DNA from: Caldicellulosiruptor saccharolyticus DSM 8903
GTDB taxonomy: Bacteria; Bacillota; Thermoanaerobacteria; Caldicellulosiruptorales; Caldicellulosiruptoraceae
NCBI RefSeq assembly: GCF_000016545.1
Contig: NC_009437.1
Location: 661,501-725,500, forward strand
Direction: 5' to 3'
DNA: 64,000 nucleotides
The notes below the pieces were generated by a model, which was not told where the DNA came from, made no database searches, and saw nothing but the letters and a program-made list of their open reading frames with translations. The stretch's first letter is position 1, and every line of letters begins with the position of its first letter. Shown piece by piece: positions 61,078 to 64,000 of the stretch. The translations under genes were made by a program, and so were the position numbers.

Positions 61078-61755
61078 ATGAGAAACAAATTACCTAATAT
61101 ACGAAAAATAAAGCAACTATATCCAATGTATCTTTATTTATACATTGAAATATGTGGTCTTATATTTATACCATTTATACTTTATATAGGTTGGTTAATG
61201 ATATTGACCATAGTTGCTAATAAACCATTTACAGAAGAAATGAATTATTCAAGTTTAAAGGATTTAGTGTTTCAGTATTCAATTCCTTTTTCTGTATTCT
61301 TTGGTATATTACCAGTGTTTTATGTCCTTTTTTTTAAAAGGTTGAAACTAAAAGAAATAAATATATTACCAAGTAAAAATAAGAGGTACATTTTTTCAGT
61401 CTTATTATTAATAATAATTTTCACTTTTGTAATAATATACGCTAAACAAAAACTATCTACTGAGCTTTTCTTAGTTTTAGTTATACATAATTTTTTCGTA
61501 GCATTTACTGAGGAGTTGTTAGCAAGAGGCGTAATTCTTTCACTGTTATTAAAAGCAATGGGGCCATTGGCAAGTATAATACTGAATGGAGTAATATTTG
61601 CTTGTGTTTTTCACAGCGCAGCAGATTTTGTTATTAATTTGATATTAAGACTTCCACTAGGAATATTATTAGCATTTCTTTCGTATTGGACAAGAAGCAT
61701 ACATTCTTCAGTGTTATTTCATTGGTTGTATAATGTTGTGGTAGAGTTTTTATAA
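61078..61755 (+). CDS. CPBP-family membrane metalloprotease
   Basis: 225 residues with about seven hydrophobic segments. Motif 1 is AFTEELLARGVIL (EExxxR), motif 2 FACVFHSAADF (FxxxH), motif 3 SSVLFHWLYN (H-x3-N-like). CPBP proteins are Rce1-like proteases often placed in bacteriocin loci for maturation or self-immunity. GGGAGGA precedes ATG 61078, and the gene overlaps the maturase stop by 20 bases, so it belongs to the same operon. In its present state its translation depends on transcription past the two elements. Confidence 0.8.
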   Translation: MRNKLPNIRKIKQLYPMYLYLYIEICGLIFIPFILYIGWLMILTIVANKPFTEEMNYSSLKDLVFQYSIPFSVFFGILPVFYVLFFKRLKLKEINILPSKNKRYIFSVLLLIIIFTFVIIYAKQKLSTELFLVLVIHNFFVAFTEELLARGVILSLLLKAMGPLASIILNGVIFACVFHSAADFVINLILRLPLGILLAFLSYWTRSIHSSVLFHWLYNVVVEFL

Positions 61756-62971
61756 ACATAGAAATTTAAATATTTATAATTTTTGGTGTTTATTAATCGT
61801 TTTAAAATAGGTGGTGATTAAAGGTGTAGGGCAAAATAACAGATTGCAATAACATCAAAAAATAGTACAAAAGTAAAATTATAGCAATATATTATAAATA
61901 TAAACAGGAATATACAATTACAATTGTACAATATAAAAACTTCAAAAAAAGCGAATAACATTCTGAACTTTTTAAACTCATAGTTTAGCAGGTTAAAAAA
62001 AGTAAAACCCAAATTTTTGAAGGTCCATAATTTGTTAAAGTTACAGTTTTAGCAATTAAATTTATTGAATTTGTTAAGTTTTTTGATAGTTAATTTAAAA
62101 CAATTGAGTTTAATTTTGTAAACAAGAATTAATAAGAGCGAAAAAAGTAATGGAGGATAGCAAGAAATCAGAAAAAATAGAAATATGCTTCTTAATACAG
62201 CTACTGACAGAGCCCATATCCGATTTTAGGTGATGAATGATTTGCACCACGAAGACACGTTTTTTGTAAAGGTAACAAAACACTTGAGAATTTCTGTGGA
62301 CAACAAGGAAAGAACAAGGATTATCTTTAGGTAAGCATATGCTATGGTCCATGATTTAGAATTGGTGCAAAGCTGGGGACAAGAGTAATTGTTTTTACCA
62401 TGCATTGCAATATACTTTAAGCAAGTCCATTTAAAGCGCAGTGGCTATTTTTGCCTTGATATTTGCCTTCAAGATTTAAAAGTTTTTTTACTTTTTTAGA
62501 TGGGGAGACTATCTTCAGAAATGACAATGTTAGGCTTTATTGTGGGTATATTATTTTTAGAAGCTCTTGTATTTAGTAAGGATAACAATTTTGTAGAAGT
62601 GGAAAGAATTTTTTAAAGTATGGTGTATATGAATCCAGATTGCTATTGGCGATAAAGGCAGAAAAATCCTTGAAGTTCATAGTAGTTAAGAAGTACAGCA
62701 CGAAACTGAGTAAAAGTATTAAGTTTGGGTAATTTTTGAACAAATAAGCACAGGAACTGAGATTCTAAGGAAAACCACCTTTACTTGCCAAAATGGTAAG
62801 CATTGTAGAGGGAAGAAGAAATATAGTTTGGTAAGTTGATGAATTTATCGAACAAGTCCAAATAGTTTTCTAGCTTTTAGAAAGCCGAAGCCTTTATGTA
62901 GAAATAGAAGTCTGTGAAAGAAAGTTGTTTAAATTTGGTGTTGAGCATTTGAGTTCTCCCCGTAGTAGAAA
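61756..62971. other. AT-rich stretch with a decayed DDE transposase on the minus strand
   Basis: 61756-62109 has no recognisable gene. From 62948 down to about 62110 the minus strand carries the remnant of a transposase related to the fragment at 56815: MLNTKFKQLSFTDFYFYIK, LFDKFINLPNYISSSLYNAY, then RWFSLESQ, broken by many stops and frameshifts. The region separates the maturase/CPBP genes from the ABC exporter gene. Confidence 0.55.
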
Positions 62972-63087
62972 ATATGTTTTATATACACATATTTTTCTAC
63001 AACTATGAGAAGGAAGATGAATCTTTTTTTAATCTTCTAAAAATTGGTGACTCTCATTTTGAGCATTTTTACAAATGGCTATATAGT
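62972..63087 (+). repeat. Hairpin repeat module C
   Basis: Third, most diverged copy: TATGTTTTATATACACATA, GAGAAGGAAG, TTGGTGACTCTCATTTTGAGCATTTT. The stem is shortened to CTCA-TTT-TGAG. It lies directly before the ABC exporter gene, in the same position as modules A and B before precursor peptides. Confidence 0.5.
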
Positions 63088-63114
63088 ATTATCTTACTTG
63101 GAGGAGAAAATAAA

Positions 63115-64000
63115 GTGAAACAGGACATTATGTGGTTGATTAGCAAACAAAAGAAATTTTGGAAATTAAGTTTACTTTGCATCGTAGGCGAAATATTTTA
63201 TATTGCATTAATAGAGATAGCACCAATTGTTTCTATGATGTTAATAGAAGCTTTAATACATAAAGCTCAAAGTCATATTATTTATAAAAGTCTAATTTTT
63301 TTCACATTAGTATGGATATTGCAGCCAATTATGTGGTATATGGTGATTGTTTTAGCTATAAGTTTAAGTGAAAATATAAAAGAAAGCTTAAGAAATAATT
63401 GCTTTGAAAGCTTCATATTTTCATCAACGACTAATTTTCTTCAAAATAATTCAATGGGCACAATGGTAACTAGAATATTAGAGGACGTAGATGAAATTGG
63501 AAATTTTGCACAAAATTTGATTTTAAATTTTACAAAGAATTTACTTATAGCGACTATTTCTATGATAATTATGTTATCAATGGCTCCGGCACTTACAATA
63601 ATATTTATTGTAATATTTGGCATTTTATTCCTGTTCATTCTAAAAAAATCAAATCAACTTGGTGATTTACAAAATGAACTTCAGAGAGTTATTGACAAAA
63701 TGAATTCATTTTTACCAAACATAATAAGAAACATTATTACGATAAAAGTTTGTAATGCACAGTCTCTTATAAATGAGGAATTTCAAGTTACAAACAAAGA
63801 AATAAAAAGGAAAACAATAAAATTACTGAAAATATTGACACTAATAAGTATGTATGCATCTGCTGTTGCTGTGCTGGTAATTGTTATAATTTATGCTGGG
63901 GGTTCAATTTATATTCTTAGTGGGAAAGGGACGGTTGGAATATTAGTTGCGTTGACGATGTATTTTCAGAATTTTGTTGGTGCTGTGAATGAATTATTTG
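63115..64000 (+). CDS. ABC exporter, transmembrane part (partial, runs off the window)
   Basis: 295 codons are visible from a GTG at 63115 (TTGGAGGAG, 8 bases upstream). The N-terminal segments (LCIVGEIFYIALIEIAPIV, WILQPIMWYMVIVLAISL, LLIATISMIIMLSMAPALTI) fit ABC_membrane exporters (type I, six helices), with NNSMGTMVTRILEDVDEIGN as the coupling-helix motif and KVCNAQSLINEEF as the family's K-x-x-x-A-E/Q region. The ATPase domain should follow beyond the window. It would export the modified peptides. Confidence 0.8.
   Translation, partial: MKQDIMWLISKQKKFWKLSLLCIVGEIFYIALIEIAPIVSMMLIEALIHKAQSHIIYKSLIFFTLVWILQPIMWYMVIVLAISLSENIKESLRNNCFESFIFSSTTNFLQNNSMGTMVTRILEDVDEIGNFAQNLILNFTKNLLIATISMIIMLSMAPALTIIFIVIFGILFLFILKKSNQLGDLQNELQRVIDKMNSFLPNIIRNIITIKVCNAQSLINEEFQVTNKEIKRKTIKLLKILTLISMYASAVAVLVIVIIYAGGSIYILSGKGTVGILVALTMYFQNFVGAVNELF

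Larger units (their letters stand above)
57551..61097 (+). pseudogene. Radical SAM/SPASM peptide maturase interrupted by two insertion sequences
   Basis: The gene starts at ATG 57551 (GGAGGTG upstream) with a PqqD/RRE-like N-terminal part (VIAFNHKGYDFFKKVL). Its exons are 57551-57846, 58974-59001 and 60126-61097. Joined they give 1296 nt, 431 codons plus stop, with HFTNNCNIYCKGCYSYN, an intact C-x3-C-x2-C [4Fe-4S] motif. Further: IIISGGEPTLRDDLEF (SAM-binding GGEP), SVSIDGYNENI, and the SPASM region with CEAGRRLLSIAANGDVFPCH, CSACKFRYLCGGGCR and a final Cys. The CxxxCxxC is cut by the first element, so as it stands the enzyme is dead. Intact relatives form thioether or C-C crosslinks on precursor peptides. 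Confidence 0.9.

Noticed and set aside
60147-61097. Stand-alone radical SAM gene starting at 60147
   Set aside because: It lacks the CxxxCxxC motif; the sequence is the 3' part of the interrupted maturase.
1-64000. CRISPR arrays, tRNA or rRNA genes
   Set aside because: No regularly spaced short repeats and no cloverleaf or rRNA-like sequence were noticed by eye; repeats found are long, few and explained by elements or peptide cassettes.

Overview
The window looks like the chromosome of a low-GC, anaerobic, probably thermophilic Firmicute. Flagellar rod genes next to mbl, a glmS ribozyme, a NuoE/NuoF/NuoG-type electron-transfer complex, an Fe-dependent alcohol dehydrogenase and the mix of insertion sequences together suggest a Caldicellulosiruptor-like organism. 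That assignment is inference from gene content; no rRNA or tRNA is present to test it.

Layout. 1-3.4 kb: tail of an S41-type peptidase, then mbl-flhO-flhP and a rod-binding gene. 3.45-4.7 kb: IS481-like copy 1. 4.9-7.7 kb: sugar isomerases and a Gfo/Idh/MocA dehydrogenase. 8.1-10.3 kb: AEC transporter and a frameshifted MFS exporter. 10.8-14.5 kb: McrB/McrC-type restriction pair. 14.5-18 kb: glmM, glmS ribozyme, glmS. 18.1-21.7 kb: HxlR regulator with a divergent flavoprotein, two decayed transposases, a LysE exporter. 21.8-23.1 kb: ADP-ribosyltransferase-like toxin, small antitoxin and SecB-like chaperone, resembling the CmdTAC phage-defence arrangement. 23.4-24.9 kb: dinB with a small partner. 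25.2-26.4 kb: IS481-like copy 2, landed against the promoter of the next operon. 26.5-33.7 kb: three-gene NuoE/F/G-GltD-type complex and alcohol dehydrogenase. 34-43 kb: defence and addiction island holding a broken HigB-like toxin with intact antitoxin and SecB-like chaperone, a UPF0175/DUF3368 pair, an OLD-family nuclease, and a Dam methylase with a PD-(D/E)XK nuclease; duplicated small-basic-protein/DUF4846 units are interleaved. 43-49 kb: DUF815 ATPase, arsR-arsC with an acr3 remnant, SurA-like and M48 proteins. 49.6-55.5 kb: frameshifted WG-repeat protein, then TetR regulator, ABC ATPase and an FtsX-type permease with an in-frame stop.

55.5-64 kb is the most unusual part: a RiPP-like locus with four small Lys-rich, Cys-containing peptides (three share GCIxIG and a second Cys), a radical SAM/SPASM maturase, a CPBP protease and an ABC exporter running off the window. 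The architecture recalls subtilosin-type sactipeptide loci. The maturase is broken by two identical insertion sequences, the first exactly inside the CxxxCxxC motif. Removing both with one copy of each target duplication restores an uninterrupted 431-residue enzyme. The locus also has duplicated promoter/leader repeats, hairpin-bearing repeats and a C39-peptidase fragment.

Decay is a theme: MFS exporter, WG-repeat protein, FtsX permease, HigB-like toxin, acr3, ferredoxin-like and transposase remnants. Two of the lesions are single-base events in homopolymers, so assembly error has to be excluded for those.
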